Shown here piece by piece: positions 1 to 8,500 of a DNA stretch of 64,000 bases (the first letter of the stretch is position 1; each line of letters begins with the position of its first letter). Where the stretch lies: NCBI RefSeq assembly GCF_013294115.1, contig NZ_JABSNP010000003.1, forward strand, positions 186,001-250,000. The letters run 5' to 3'. The notes under the pieces were generated by a model. It was not told where the DNA came from. It searched no databases and saw nothing but the letters and a program-made list of their open reading frames with translations. A program made the position numbers and the translations under genes. The stretch comes from Hymenobacter caeli (GTDB lineage Bacteria; Bacteroidota; Bacteroidia; Cytophagales; Hymenobacteraceae).

Positions 1-1366
1 AGAGGTTATTGGCGTCAATCATTTCCAGGCTCCAGCCGCCGGCCTGCTTGCGGGCGTCGCGGTACCAGGCGTCGGAATACGTCACCTCGAACAGCACCCG
101 GCCGGCCGGCCCCCGCAGCACCAGCTGGTCGCCGCCGTTGCTCAGGGCGGGGAAGTTGGTGAGCCCGTACACCTTGCCGAACGGCGCAAACTGCGCCGCC
201 CGGGTGCTGCCGCACACCACCGCATACTGGCCCGGTAGCAGCCGCGCCGTATCAGGGAAAAAGGCCTGGGCGGCGGTGCCCGTCTTGCCCAGCCGCACCC
301 CGCGCAGGCTAAGGGTTTGGGTGGCCGAGCGGTTGAAAATCTCCACAAACTCCGATTCGGGCAGGCCCACCACCGGCGTTTCGTCGGCCAGTATCTCCGT
401 GATAACCAAGTCGCCAAACCCCGGGGCCACCGGCAGCCCCGCGAAGCTGGCCGCCAGCGGCCCCGCGGCTACGTTGCCGAACAGGTCGGCTACCTGCCGC
501 GCCTCCAGCACGTTGGCCGCCGCCAAATCGGCCCCAAAGGTGAGGCGCACCACGGCCGGGTTGCTGGCCAGAATCTCGGCCGCCACCGGCGCGGCCCCGC
601 CTTGCAGGCGGTAGCTGGCCGCCCGGGCCCCCGTGGCCGGGTCCACGGCCTCGTTAAATACGGCCTCGACCCGGCGGGCATCGAGCGGCGTGGCCCGCAG
701 CAGCAGGGGCGGGGTGGCGTCCACCACGCTGAAATCGTCGAAGTAAAAGCTCTTGCCGTTGGCCGACGAGTACAGCAGGGCCACGCCCGCGGCGGCGCTG
801 CGCTGATAGGCGGCGTCGGTGGCCGGGGCCCCGTCGGCCACGAAGCTGCGGCCTCCGGCCAGGTCGCGCTCCAGCGTCCAGCGGCTGGCGGTGCTGCGCG
901 TCACGCGCACGCGCACCAGGTTGTTGGTGCTGCTGGCCAGCGTGTTGGCCTGCCCCGTGATGATTGCCACGGCCGTCTTTGCCGAGTCTTTGCGGAACAG
1001 GGTGAGGTTGTCGGCGGTGCCGCCCAGGCGCACGAAGTAGCCGCTGGTGGCGGCGTTGCCCAGGTCGGGCCCCGAGGCCATCAGCCACACGTCGGCCAGG
1101 TTGCTGGCGCTGGTGGCCAGGCGCAGGTTGGCCCAGAATTCCCAGGTGGTGCCGGTGCTGGCGCGGCAGGGCGCGGCCAGCTGGAGGCGGGTGCCGGTTA
1201 CGGCCGCCCCGTTGCTTTGCAATTGCAGCTGGGCATTCACGGTGAAGGCGCTGGCCGTGCCCGTCCAGGTGGGGTTCTGGGTGAAGTTGCCGTCGGTGAA
1301 GTCGTCGCGCAGCTGGGCGCGGCCCGTGAGTGGCAACAAGAGGAGAAAAAGTAGCAGTTGCTTCAT
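1..1366 (-). CDS. Secreted lamin-tail-domain protein (C-terminus cut by window edge)
   Basis: Reading the minus strand from the ATG at 1366, the frame is open to the window edge (about 455 residues, no stop reached). It begins with a typical signal peptide (MKQLLLFLLLLPLTGRAQ). The first ~200 residues resemble a concanavalin/LamG-like beta-sandwich (DDFTDGNF, 'WEFWANLRLA', 'SFYFDDFSV'). An Ig-like segment follows ('LDARRVEAVFNEAVDPATGARAAS'-type, typical of SbsA/Big_5 domains). The last ~120 visible residues match a lamin-tail domain (GDLVITEILADETP, ESEFVEIFNRS, LSNGGDQLVLR). Such proteins in Bacteroidota are exported surface or secreted proteins and often end in a type IX sorting domain, which would lie outside the window. 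The domain order is seen in the translation; the exact function is unknown. Confidence 0.8.
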   Translation of the reverse strand, partial: MKQLLLFLLLLPLTGRAQLRDDFTDGNFTQNPTWTGTASAFTVNAQLQLQSNGAAVTGTRLQLAAPCRASTGTTWEFWANLRLATSASNLADVWLMASGPDLGNAATSGYFVRLGGTADNLTLFRKDSAKTAVAIITGQANTLASSTNNLVRVRVTRSTASRWTLERDLAGGRSFVADGAPATDAAYQRSAAAGVALLYSSANGKSFYFDDFSVVDATPPLLLRATPLDARRVEAVFNEAVDPATGARAASYRLQGGAAPVAAEILASNPAVVRLTFGADLAAANVLEARQVADLFGNVAAGPLAASFAGLPVAPGFGDLVITEILADETPVVGLPESEFVEIFNRSATQTLSLRGVRLGKTGTAAQAFFPDTARLLPGQYAVVCGSTRAAQFAPFGKVYGLTNFPALSNGGDQLVLRGPAGRVLFEVTYSDAWYRDARKQAGGWSLEMIDANNL

Positions 1367-1469
1367 TAACGCGCCGGAAGGGTTTTCTTTGCTCCCAAGT
1401 TACCCCTACTCCGGCGACACTTGCCGCCGCCCGGGCCCCGCGCCCGCGCTTTCATCCCTGATTACCTCC

Positions 1470-2465
1470 ATGAAACTTGCCATTGTGGGTGCCACCGGCC
1501 TGGTGGGCACCGAGCTGTTGAAAGTGCTGGCCGAGCGCCACTTCCCCCTCACCGAACTGCTGCCCGTGGCCTCGGCCAAATCGGTGGGCCAGCTGGTGCA
1601 TTTTCAAGGTAAAGATTACCCCGTGGTGAGCATGGACGACGCCATCGCGGCCCGGCCCGCCATTGCCATTTTCTCGGCCGGCGGCTCGGTGTCGAAAGAG
1701 CACGCCCCGCGCTTCGCCGCCGCGGGCACCACCGTGGTCGACAACTCCTCGGCTTGGCGCATGGACCCCACCAAGAAGCTCGTGGTGCCCGAAATCAACG
1801 CCAGCACCCTCACGGCGGATGACAAAATCATTGCCAACCCCAACTGCTCGACCATTCAGATGGTGGTGGCCCTGAACGACTTGCACAAGGCCTACGGCAT
1901 CCACCGCATCGTGGTGAGCACCTACCAGAGCGTGACCGGCACCGGCAAAAAAGCCGTGGACCAGCTTCTGGAGGAGCGCGCCGGCCGGGTGGCCAGCAAC
2001 CCCGCCTACCCGCACCCCATCGACCTGAACGTGCTGCCCCACATCGACGTGTTCGAGGAGAACGGCTACACCAAAGAGGAGATGAAAATGGTGCACGAAA
2101 CCAAGAAAATTATGGGCGACAACAGCATCCAGGTCACGGCTACCTGCGTGCGCATCCCCGTGATGGGCGGCCACTCGGAGGCCGTGAACGTGCAGTTCCG
2201 CCAGGAGTTTGCCCTGGCCGAGGTGCGGGCCATCCTGCGCCACACCGCCGGCGTGGAGCTGGTGGACGAGCCCAGCCAAAACCTTTACCCCATGCCCAAA
2301 GACAGCCACGGCCGCGACGCCGTGCTGGTGGGCCGCCTGCGCCGCGACGAAACCCAGGGCTGCACCCTCAACCTGTGGGTAGTGGCCGACAACCTGCGCA
2401 AAGGCGCGGCCACCAACGCCGTACAAATCGCCGAATACCTGGTGGCCAACAAGTTGGTGGGCTAA
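1470..2465 (+). CDS. asd: Aspartate-semialdehyde dehydrogenase
   Basis: 331 residues, the usual length for this family. The enzyme reduces aspartyl-4-phosphate to aspartate semialdehyde with NADPH, the branch point to lysine/diaminopimelate, threonine and methionine; it is cytosolic. The N-terminus has the NADP-binding glycine motif (VGATGLVGTEL), followed by FSAGGSVS and the catalytic cysteine in NPNCSTIQM at about residue 130. The YQSVTGTGKKAV and RIPVMGGHSEAV segments are also typical. I start at the ATG at 1470 because it opens directly on the Rossmann strand; the frame upstream is open but encodes nothing family-like. It is divergent from the lamin-tail gene and sits alone, without other amino-acid genes nearby. 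Confidence 0.96.
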   Translation: MKLAIVGATGLVGTELLKVLAERHFPLTELLPVASAKSVGQLVHFQGKDYPVVSMDDAIAARPAIAIFSAGGSVSKEHAPRFAAAGTTVVDNSSAWRMDPTKKLVVPEINASTLTADDKIIANPNCSTIQMVVALNDLHKAYGIHRIVVSTYQSVTGTGKKAVDQLLEERAGRVASNPAYPHPIDLNVLPHIDVFEENGYTKEEMKMVHETKKIMGDNSIQVTATCVRIPVMGGHSEAVNVQFRQEFALAEVRAILRHTAGVELVDEPSQNLYPMPKDSHGRDAVLVGRLRRDETQGCTLNLWVVADNLRKGAATNAVQIAEYLVANKLVG

Positions 2466-2468
2466 GCC

Positions 2469-2562
2469 GTAGCGCGAACTTTGTAGTTCGCGTCGCCGCC
2501 CGGTCGCCGAACGGTAACCGGCAGGACAAAGTGAGCGCCGCGAGCTGCAAAGCTCGCGCTGC
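2469..2562. repeat. Palindromic repeat family R1, copy a
   Basis: Two inverted arms. The left (2469-2494) contains GCGAACTTTGTAGTTCGC; the right (about 2536-2562) contains GCGAGCTGCAAAGCTCGC. Compared with other copies, the right arm has paired changes (A/T to G/C on both sides) that keep its own hairpin. The spacer carries the internal motif ACCGGCAGGAC, shared with copy c. Other copies: 16278-16376, 17227-17347, 30326-30427. Confidence 0.8.
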
Positions 2563-2614
2563 GGTCTGGCCCGGCAGTACGGCCGCCGGGGGCCCGCGGC
2601 CCGTACTGCCGGGC

Positions 2615-3217
2615 ATGAAGCTACCCTTGGCGTTTTACCAGCGGCCCGACGTGCTGCAAATTGCCCGCGAGCTGCTGGGCAAGCACCTGTACACCAACCT
2701 GAACGGCGTGGTGACGGCCGGCCGGGTGGTCGAAACCGAGTCCTACCGGCACGAAGGCGACCATTCGATGACCCTGCACCTGCAACGCAAACGGCAGCAG
2801 GCCAGCGCCTTGTATGCGCCCGGGGGCCGTGCCTACATCTACACCGTGTACGACCGCCACGCGCTGTTCAACATTGCCACCCACGACGCGGCCCACCCCG
2901 ACACGGTGCTGATTCGGGCCATCGAGCCGCTGGTGGGCCTCGACGAGATGCTGCGCCGCCGCGGCCTGGGGGCCCCCGCGCGGGCCCTCACCGCCGGCCC
3001 CGGCGTGCTCACCCAGGCCCTGGGCATCACCCCGGCCCTCAGCGGCACGGCCCTCGACGGCGAGGTGCTCTGGTTCGAGGACCACGGCGAAACGGTGGCC
3101 GGTGCCGACGTGTGGGCCAGCGCCCGCGTGGGCCTGGCCTACGCGGGCCCCGAAGCGGCGGGGCTGCCCTGGCGCTTCCGCGTGCGCGACAGCAAGTGGA
3201 CCAGCCCGGCAAAATAG
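2615..3217 (+). CDS. mpg: 3-methyladenine DNA glycosylase (AAG/Mpg family)
   Basis: 200 residues, normal for bacterial AAG proteins. This family flips alkylated or deaminated purines (3-methyladenine, hypoxanthine) out of DNA and cleaves the N-glycosidic bond, starting base-excision repair. The conserved core is visible: GRVVETESYRHEGDHSM (active-site region with the catalytic Glu), GGRAYIYTVYDRHALFNI (the usual G-R-A-Y-[IV]-Y segment), VLIRAIEPLVG, LTAGPGVLTQALGI and a terminal LPWRFRVRDS. The canonical 'DxASH' is here 'GDHSM'. The start is the ATG at 2615, which leaves only a few residues before the first family segment. The gene is downstream of asd, separated by repeat R1a. Confidence 0.93.
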   Translation: MKLPLAFYQRPDVLQIARELLGKHLYTNLNGVVTAGRVVETESYRHEGDHSMTLHLQRKRQQASALYAPGGRAYIYTVYDRHALFNIATHDAAHPDTVLIRAIEPLVGLDEMLRRRGLGAPARALTAGPGVLTQALGITPALSGTALDGEVLWFEDHGETVAGADVWASARVGLAYAGPEAAGLPWRFRVRDSKWTSPAK

Positions 3218-3466
3218 CTTGTGGTGCCGGAGCCGTGGTTAGCAGTTGAGGATGGTCGGGCGACTTTTCTCGCTGGCGAGTTACGCCGGCGATTGAACAG
3301 CAATTCCGAGCAGTAATTAACAGGGGTCCAACGATGGAAAAGTCGCTAGACTACTTCGTTTTGAAGCCAACGTCATTTGCCTGTCCTAAAGTGTGTCTAT
3401 AATTAAGCTAGCCTATATGTCTGACGGGTAAATAATTATTGTGATAATATTTGCTATTATTGCAGG

Positions 3467-4855
3467 ATGAAAAAACTTCTGCTCACCGCGGGGCTGGCCG
3501 GTGGCCTGCTCGCCGCCCGCGCCCAGGCCCCGGTGGTGGGCACCTTCACGGTGGGCACCACCACGGTTACGGTGTCGGCCCTGACGCCCAACTTGGCCAC
3601 CGTCTGGGAGCTGGTTTGGGGGCCCGACGATTTTCTCTGGGCCACCGAGCGGGCCGGGCGCATCAGCCGCATCAACCCCGCCACCGGCGCGGTGCTGCCG
3701 CTGCTCACCATTGCCGACGTGACGCAGAACACCGAAAGCGGCCTGCTGGGCCTGGCCCTGCACCCCGACTTTGCCGCCCAGCCCTACGTGTACGTGGTGT
3801 ACAACTACACCGACCAGGGGGCCCTGAAGGAGAAGCTCGTGCGCTTCACGTACTCGGCCAGCGCCGGCACCCTCGACGCCCCGCTGGTGCTGCTGGGCGG
3901 CATCGGGGCCACCACCACCCACAGCGGCTCGCGCCTGCTCGTCCTGCCCGACCGCACCCTGCTGATGACCACCGGCGACGCCCAGCAGCAGCCCGAAGCC
4001 CAGAGCCGTGCTTCCCTCAACGGCAAAATCCTGCGCCTGAACCTCGACGGCACCGTGCCGGCCGACAACCCCACGCCCGGCAGCTACCTCTACACCTTCG
4101 GCCACCGCAACCCCCAGGGCCTGGTGCAGCTGGCCAACGGCCGCCTCTACAGCTCGGAGCACGGCCCCAACAACGACGACGAAATCAACAAGATCGAGGC
4201 GGGCCGCAACTACGGCTGGCCCACCGTGGAAGGCTACTGCAACCTGCCCGCCGAACTGGCTTTTTGCGCGGCCAACAACGTGCGCGAGCCCCTCACCACC
4301 TGGACGCCCACCATCGCCCCGGCCGCCCTCCAGTACTACGACCATCCCGCCATTCCGGGCTGGCGCGGCAGCCTGCTGGTGGCGGCCCTGGGCGGCAGCC
4401 GCCTCGTGCAGCTGCCCCTGGACGCTGCTGGCCAGGCCATTACGGCCCGCAACGAGTTCCTGACGGGCTTTGGCCGGCTGCGCAGCCTGTGCGTCTCGCC
4501 CCAGGGCCGGGTGTACGTGGGCACCAGCAACCGCGACGGCCGCGGCACCCCCGCCCCCGCCGACGACCGCATCCTGGTGCTTGAAAACCTGGCCTACATG
4601 CCCACCGCCACCCGCAACGCGGCGGCCGTCCGCTTCGACCTCTTCCCCAACCCGGCCCGCCAGCAGGCCACCCTGCGCCTGCCCGCCCCGGGGGCCCACG
4701 TCACCATTTGCGACCTGCTGGGCCGCCGCCTGCGCGAGCAGGCCGTGGCCGGCCTCACCGCCACCCTCGACCTGAGCGGCCTGCCCGCCGGCAGCTACCT
4801 GGTGGCCGTGGCCACGGCCACCGGCACCGCCACCCGGCCGCTGAGCGTGGAGTAG
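3467..4855 (+). CDS. Secreted PQQ-dependent sugar dehydrogenase-like protein with T9SS sorting domain
   Basis: 462 residues. A signal peptide (MKKLLLTAGLAGGLLAARAQA) is followed by a glucose/sorbosone dehydrogenase (GSDH) six-bladed beta-propeller. The hallmarks are VWELVWGPDDFLWATERAG, SGLLGLALHPDFA, FGHRNPQGL and SSEHGPNNDDEINKIEAG with NYGWP. The family usually oxidises sugars with PQQ in the periplasm or outside the cell. The last ~80 residues (FDLFPNPARQQATLRLP, then DLSGLPAGSYLVAVA) form a type A T9SS sorting domain, so the protein is probably exported through the outer membrane by the type IX system. Substrate and cofactor are inferred from the family only. No PQQ biosynthesis genes are in the window. 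Confidence 0.9.
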   Translation: MKKLLLTAGLAGGLLAARAQAPVVGTFTVGTTTVTVSALTPNLATVWELVWGPDDFLWATERAGRISRINPATGAVLPLLTIADVTQNTESGLLGLALHPDFAAQPYVYVVYNYTDQGALKEKLVRFTYSASAGTLDAPLVLLGGIGATTTHSGSRLLVLPDRTLLMTTGDAQQQPEAQSRASLNGKILRLNLDGTVPADNPTPGSYLYTFGHRNPQGLVQLANGRLYSSEHGPNNDDEINKIEAGRNYGWPTVEGYCNLPAELAFCAANNVREPLTTWTPTIAPAALQYYDHPAIPGWRGSLLVAALGGSRLVQLPLDAAGQAITARNEFLTGFGRLRSLCVSPQGRVYVGTSNRDGRGTPAPADDRILVLENLAYMPTATRNAAAVRFDLFPNPARQQATLRLPAPGAHVTICDLLGRRLREQAVAGLTATLDLSGLPAGSYLVAVATATGTATRPLSVE

Positions 4856-4935
4856 GGGGAGGGGTGGAAGTTGGCTCAAGTGGAAAGCGCAGCCACCGGC
4901 TCAACACGCGCAATGCTGCCCGGCTCCGTGGCCGC

Positions 4936-5598
4936 TCAGAGGCGGCGGGCCAGCGTGAGGGTCTCGGAGGGCACGTCGGTTACGCCGCCGGTGCCCTTTT
5001 GCTGGGCTATTTTCAGGCCCACCAGCCAGCGCTGCTGTTGGCCCAGGGCCACGTCCAGGTTAATCGAGCCCAGGTAGCCACCGTAGAATCCTTGGTACGA
5101 GGCCAGGCGGTAGTCGACAACGCGACCTTCTACCACGTTCACAAAATCAAAATCATTTTTCTTGTAGTAGCCAGCGAAGCCGCCGGCTCCGACCGCAAAG
5201 CGCACCCGTTTAGCATTGCCAAAAGGGTAGAACAGCACTTCGCCCTCCGCGTGGCTGGCTCTGTAGTTCTGGTTCGGCAGCTGGTCCACCCAAGGCCCGT
5301 AGAGGCCCGTGGCCGCGGGCTTGCCGGCCACCCCCACCAAGCGCCCGGCCAGGCCCACCTGGCGCGTCAGCATCGGGGCGTATTCCACAGCAAGGCGGGT
5401 GCAGCGGTAAAATTTGGCCGCGTCGAAGGTCGTGCCGAGGCCGAGGCGCAGGTAGGCGACCTGAAAGGGCCGCGCCGGGGCCGGCGTGGGGGCTATGGCT
5501 TCCTGCGGCGTCGCGCGTTCAACCTGGGCCTGGGCCCCGGGTGCGTGGCCTAGCGCCGCCAGTAAAGCGGGGAAGGCGGCGTAAAAGTAGATTTTCAT
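4936..5598 (-). CDS. Putative outer-membrane beta-barrel protein
   Basis: 220 residues from the ATG at 5598, chosen because it opens a signal peptide (MKIYFYAAFPALLAALGHAPGAQAQ). The mature part alternates hydrophobic and polar residues with many aromatics (VAYLRLGLGTTFD, YYKKNDFDFVNVVEG, YQGFYGGYLGSINLDVALG) and ends in a short strand (ETLTLARRL), consistent with a small barrel. It lies convergent to the sugar-dehydrogenase gene. No specific family is recognised. Confidence 0.65.
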   Translation of the reverse strand: MKIYFYAAFPALLAALGHAPGAQAQVERATPQEAIAPTPAPARPFQVAYLRLGLGTTFDAAKFYRCTRLAVEYAPMLTRQVGLAGRLVGVAGKPAATGLYGPWVDQLPNQNYRASHAEGEVLFYPFGNAKRVRFAVGAGGFAGYYKKNDFDFVNVVEGRVVDYRLASYQGFYGGYLGSINLDVALGQQQRWLVGLKIAQQKGTGGVTDVPSETLTLARRL

Positions 5599-5728
5599 GA
5601 AGAAGTGGAAAGGTTGTAGCACAAGAGCCGTTGGTGACCGGTTCGGTTGCAAACGTACCGTAAATAGTTGGCTGCTACTAGCCTTTGGGCGCGTGAAACG
5701 TCCTTCCGCCGCTCATAAAATGACTGTT

Positions 5729-6715
5729 TTACAGCCGGTGCCGCTCGTTGCGCACGGCGTTGTGCAGGTCCCACGCCACCTCGTGCTCAAAGGGGTGCAC
5801 GCGCACCGGGCAGTCGGCCATGCGGCAGAGCGAGCAGGCGGCAAACGTGCAGGGGTCGGCGTGGACGAACATCTCCACTTCCACCGCAAACTTCTCCCGA
5901 ATCAGCTCCTCGATGTCGTGCAGCTCGGTGTGCACGTGCTCCAGGCTGAAGTAGTAGGGCATCTGCATGTGGCAGTCGATGTGCAGGTTGGCCCCGTAGC
6001 GCTGCACCCGCAGGTTGTGCACATCAATCCAGGGGGCCCGGCGGTGGGCCTGCAGCTCGGCGATGACCTCCGTGACCACGGCCGTGTCGGTTTCGTCCAT
6101 CAGGCCCGATACCGAGCGGCCCACCATGCGCCCGCCGTTGGCCAAAATGAAGCCGCCCAGCAGCAGCGCCGCGCCGCCGTCGAGGCGCAGCACGCCGGTG
6201 GCCGCCACCAGCACCAGCGCCGCCGCCGACACGATGGACGTCAGGGCGTCGATGTACAGGTGCTGGCCGTCGCCCACCAGGGCCACCGAGTGCAGCGCCT
6301 TGCCCTGGCGCACCAGGTACAGGCCCAGCCCCAGGTTGGCCGCCGCCGTGGCCGCCAGCAGCGCCACGCCCCAGTCGGGCCGGGCCACCGGGTGCGGGTG
6401 CAGCAGGCTGCCCGTGGCCGAGTACAGGATGTAGGCCCCGGCAATGAAAATCAGGGCCCCCTCGAAGCCCACCGACAGGTGTTCGATTTTGCCGTGGCCG
6501 TAGGGGTGGTTTTCGTCTTTGGGCAGGCCGGCCAGGTACAGGCTGTACAGGGCGAAGCCGCTGGTGAAAATGTTGATGATGCTCTCCAGCGCGTCGGTCA
6601 GCACCACCTGCGAGCGGGTGAGGTGGTAGGCGTAGAACTTGACGGCCACCAGCACCACGCTCACCGCGAGGGAAAGCAGGCCGAGGCGGGTTTTGGTTTG
6701 GGCAAGGGGGGGCAT
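5729..6715 (-). CDS. Cation diffusion facilitator (CDF) efflux transporter with Cys-rich tail
   Basis: 328 residues from the ATG at 6715. CDF proteins export divalent cations (Zn, Fe, Mn, Co) from the cytoplasm in exchange for protons. Family signatures: TM2 site region VLTDALESIINI, the loop HPYGHGKIEHL, and TM5 region VGDGQHLYIDALTS (HxxxD). The cytoplasmic C-terminal ferredoxin-like domain follows, with RVQRYGANLHIDCHMQMP. It then extends into an unusual tail with four cysteines in a short stretch (DPCTFAACSLCRMADCPVR) and further histidines, a possible extra metal site. The gene is divergent from the Nramp gene at 6880 and shares with it the palindrome at 6820-6843, suggesting common metal-responsive control of uptake and efflux. 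The exported metal (Mn is plausible from context) is an inference. Confidence 0.9.
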   Translation of the reverse strand: MPPLAQTKTRLGLLSLAVSVVLVAVKFYAYHLTRSQVVLTDALESIINIFTSGFALYSLYLAGLPKDENHPYGHGKIEHLSVGFEGALIFIAGAYILYSATGSLLHPHPVARPDWGVALLAATAAANLGLGLYLVRQGKALHSVALVGDGQHLYIDALTSIVSAAALVLVAATGVLRLDGGAALLLGGFILANGGRMVGRSVSGLMDETDTAVVTEVIAELQAHRRAPWIDVHNLRVQRYGANLHIDCHMQMPYYFSLEHVHTELHDIEELIREKFAVEVEMFVHADPCTFAACSLCRMADCPVRVHPFEHEVAWDLHNAVRNERHRL

Positions 6716-6819
6716 GGGCGGGCAACGGGGGCGGCAAAGGTCGGGCCCCCGGGCTCCGCCGGTACCGCGCGGGCCGAAACTTTCCGGCAAGGCAGTCGTA
6801 TTTTAGACGATGAATAATA

Positions 6820-6843
6820 AATTTTTAGATTAGTCTAAAAATT
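6820..6843. promoter_or_regulatory. DtxR/MntR-type operator palindrome
   Basis: Perfect 10-bp inverted arms (AATTTTTAGA / TCTAAAAATT) around a 4-nt centre (TTAG). The core TTTAGA-N4-TCTAAA resembles the operators of DtxR/MntR-family metalloregulators. It overlaps the -33 region of the mntH promoter and lies between the two divergent metal transporters, so metal-loaded repressor binding here would block mntH. Regulator identity is inferred; no dtxR/mntR gene is in the window. Confidence 0.75.
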
Positions 6844-6847
6844 ACCT

Positions 6848-6855
6848 TATCTTTG
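6848..6855 (+). promoter_or_regulatory. Bacteroidota -7 element of the mntH promoter
   Basis: TATCTTTG fits the TAnnTTTG -7 consensus of the Bacteroidota primary sigma factor. It starts 5 nt after the operator palindrome. The -33 TTG is weak (TTA within the palindrome). Because transcription would begin near 6862, the in-frame TTG at 6853 cannot be the start codon. Confidence 0.7.
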
Positions 6856-6879
6856 TTCTGTCTTAATAACCGGCTTTCT

Positions 6880-8247
6880 GTGTCTGCCACCGCTCCCTTG
6901 TCGCCGCCCGTTGCCCCCGCTCCTGCGCCGCCGGGCTGGCGGCACGCCCGCCGCGCCAACTCGCTGAGCGAGGTATTCGGCAGCATTGCGGTGCCCGAAG
7001 CGGGGGCCTCGTTCTGGCGCAAGTTCCGGGCCTATTGGGGCCCCGGCCTGCTGGTGGCCGTGGGCTACATGGACCCCGGCAACTGGGCCACCGACCTGGC
7101 CGGCGGGGCCCGCTACGGCTACACGCTACTATCGGTGGTGCTGATTTCCAGCGGATTCGCCATGTTTTTGCAGCACTTGGCCGCCAAGCTGGGCATAGCA
7201 ACGGGCCGCGACCTGGCCCAGGCCTGCCGCGACCACTACTCGCGCCCCGTGAGCCTGGGGCTGTGGGCGATGTGCGAAATCGCCATCGCCGCCTGCGACC
7301 TGGCCGAGGTCATCGGCTCGGCCATCGCGCTCAACCTGCTCTTCGGCCTGCCGCTGGCCTGGGGCGTGGTGCTCACCACGTTGGACGTGCTGGTGGTGCT
7401 GTTTTTTCAGCACAAGGGTTTTCGGCTCATCGAAAGCCTGGTTGGGGGCTTGATTCTGCTGATTTTTTTCTGTTTTCTCTACGAAATCATCGCCTCGCAC
7501 CCCGACTGGCGGGCCCTGGCCGGGGGGCTGCTGCCCCGCCCCGAAATCGTGACCAGCCCCGGCACGCTCTACGTGGCCATCGGCATCCTGGGGGCCACCG
7601 TGATGCCCCACAACCTGTACCTGCACTCCAGCATCGTGCAAACCCGGGCTTTCGGGCCCGACGAAACCGCCAAGCGCACGGCCATTAAGTTCGCCACCAT
7701 CGACTCGACGGTGGCGCTGTTCCTGGCGTTTTTCGTGAACGCGGCCATCCTGGTGGTGGCCGCCGCCACCTTCCACGGCAAGGGCCACGACAACGTGGCC
7801 GACATCGCCGACGCCCACAAGCTGCTCACGCCGGTGCTGGGCGCGGGCGCGGCCTCGGCGCTGTTTGCCGTGGCCCTGCTGGCTTCGGGCCAGAACTCGA
7901 CCCTGACCGGCACGCTGGCCGGCCAGATTGTGATGGAAGGCTTCCTCGACCTCAAGCTCAAGCCCTGGGTGCGGCGCCTCATCACGCGGCTCATCGCGGT
8001 GGTACCCGCCCTGATTGTCACCATCTTGTACGGCGAGCGGGGCACCGGGCAGCTGCTGGTGCTCAGCCAGGTCGTCCTCTCGTTGCAGCTCAGCTTCGCG
8101 GTGGTGCCGCTGGTACTCTTCACCGGCGACAAGCTGAAAATGGGCGTGTTTGCCAACCGCCCCGCGGTGCAGGTTACCGCTTGGGTTGTGTCGGGCATCA
8201 TCCTGGTTTTGAACGTGTACCTGCTCTGGCAGACAGCGGTGGGGTAG
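6880..8247 (+). CDS. mntH: Nramp-family divalent metal (Mn2+/Fe2+) transporter
   Basis: About 455 residues from the GTG at 6880. This start is chosen because the upstream in-frame TTG lies inside the promoter -7 element, and no ATG exists in the N-terminal part. Nramp proteins import Mn2+/Fe2+ with protons across the inner membrane. Eleven or so membrane segments are visible. The metal-site motifs are GYMDPGNWATDLAGG in TM1 (DPGN) and GATVMPHNLYLHSSIVQ in TM6 (MPH). GQNSTLTGTLAGQIVMEGFL is also typical. Regulation is probably by the palindrome just upstream; the divergent neighbour is a CDF exporter. Confidence 0.93.
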   Translation: MSATAPLSPPVAPAPAPPGWRHARRANSLSEVFGSIAVPEAGASFWRKFRAYWGPGLLVAVGYMDPGNWATDLAGGARYGYTLLSVVLISSGFAMFLQHLAAKLGIATGRDLAQACRDHYSRPVSLGLWAMCEIAIAACDLAEVIGSAIALNLLFGLPLAWGVVLTTLDVLVVLFFQHKGFRLIESLVGGLILLIFFCFLYEIIASHPDWRALAGGLLPRPEIVTSPGTLYVAIGILGATVMPHNLYLHSSIVQTRAFGPDETAKRTAIKFATIDSTVALFLAFFVNAAILVVAAATFHGKGHDNVADIADAHKLLTPVLGAGAASALFAVALLASGQNSTLTGTLAGQIVMEGFLDLKLKPWVRRLITRLIAVVPALIVTILYGERGTGQLLVLSQVVLSLQLSFAVVPLVLFTGDKLKMGVFANRPAVQVTAWVVSGIILVLNVYLLWQTAVG

Positions 8248-8308
8248 GGCCCCGGCGCGTGAGCAACATCCGGCTGGGCCAGTTGGGTTGGCGCGGTAAG
8301 CCGGTGGC

Positions 8309-8446
8309 CTGTTCGACGCGGCCTGCCGGGCCCGCCCCAAGCGCCTGAAACACTTCGAGTACTACCGCGCCGCGCCCACCGGCCGCCTGGGCATCCATAG
8401 CTTCGGCCGCAACCTGAGCGCGCTGCTGGTGGTGCCGTTTCGAGGG
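8309..8446 (+). pseudogene. Possible gene remnant (no usable start)
   Basis: An open frame reads LFDAACRARPKRLKHFEYY then RAAPTGRLGIHSFGRNL, with a composition typical of real protein in this genome. It has no start codon until 8429 and then runs into the leader of the next gene. It looks like the remains of a lost gene, but the parent family is not recognised and chance coding-like sequence at this GC content cannot be excluded. Confidence 0.25.
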
Positions 8447-8500
8447 CCTCGGCCGCCGGGGCCCGCGCTGCGTATGCAGGGCAAATTTAATACCTGTTCA

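Noticed and set aside
3218..3466. Degenerate copy of repeat R2
   Set aside because: A stretch near 3252 (GGTCGGGCGACTTTTCTCG) resembles part of R2, but the arms cannot be matched, so it is not claimed.
6853..6855. TTG as start codon of mntH
   Set aside because: It lies inside the TATCTTTG promoter element, so it would not be in the transcript; GTG 6880 is used.
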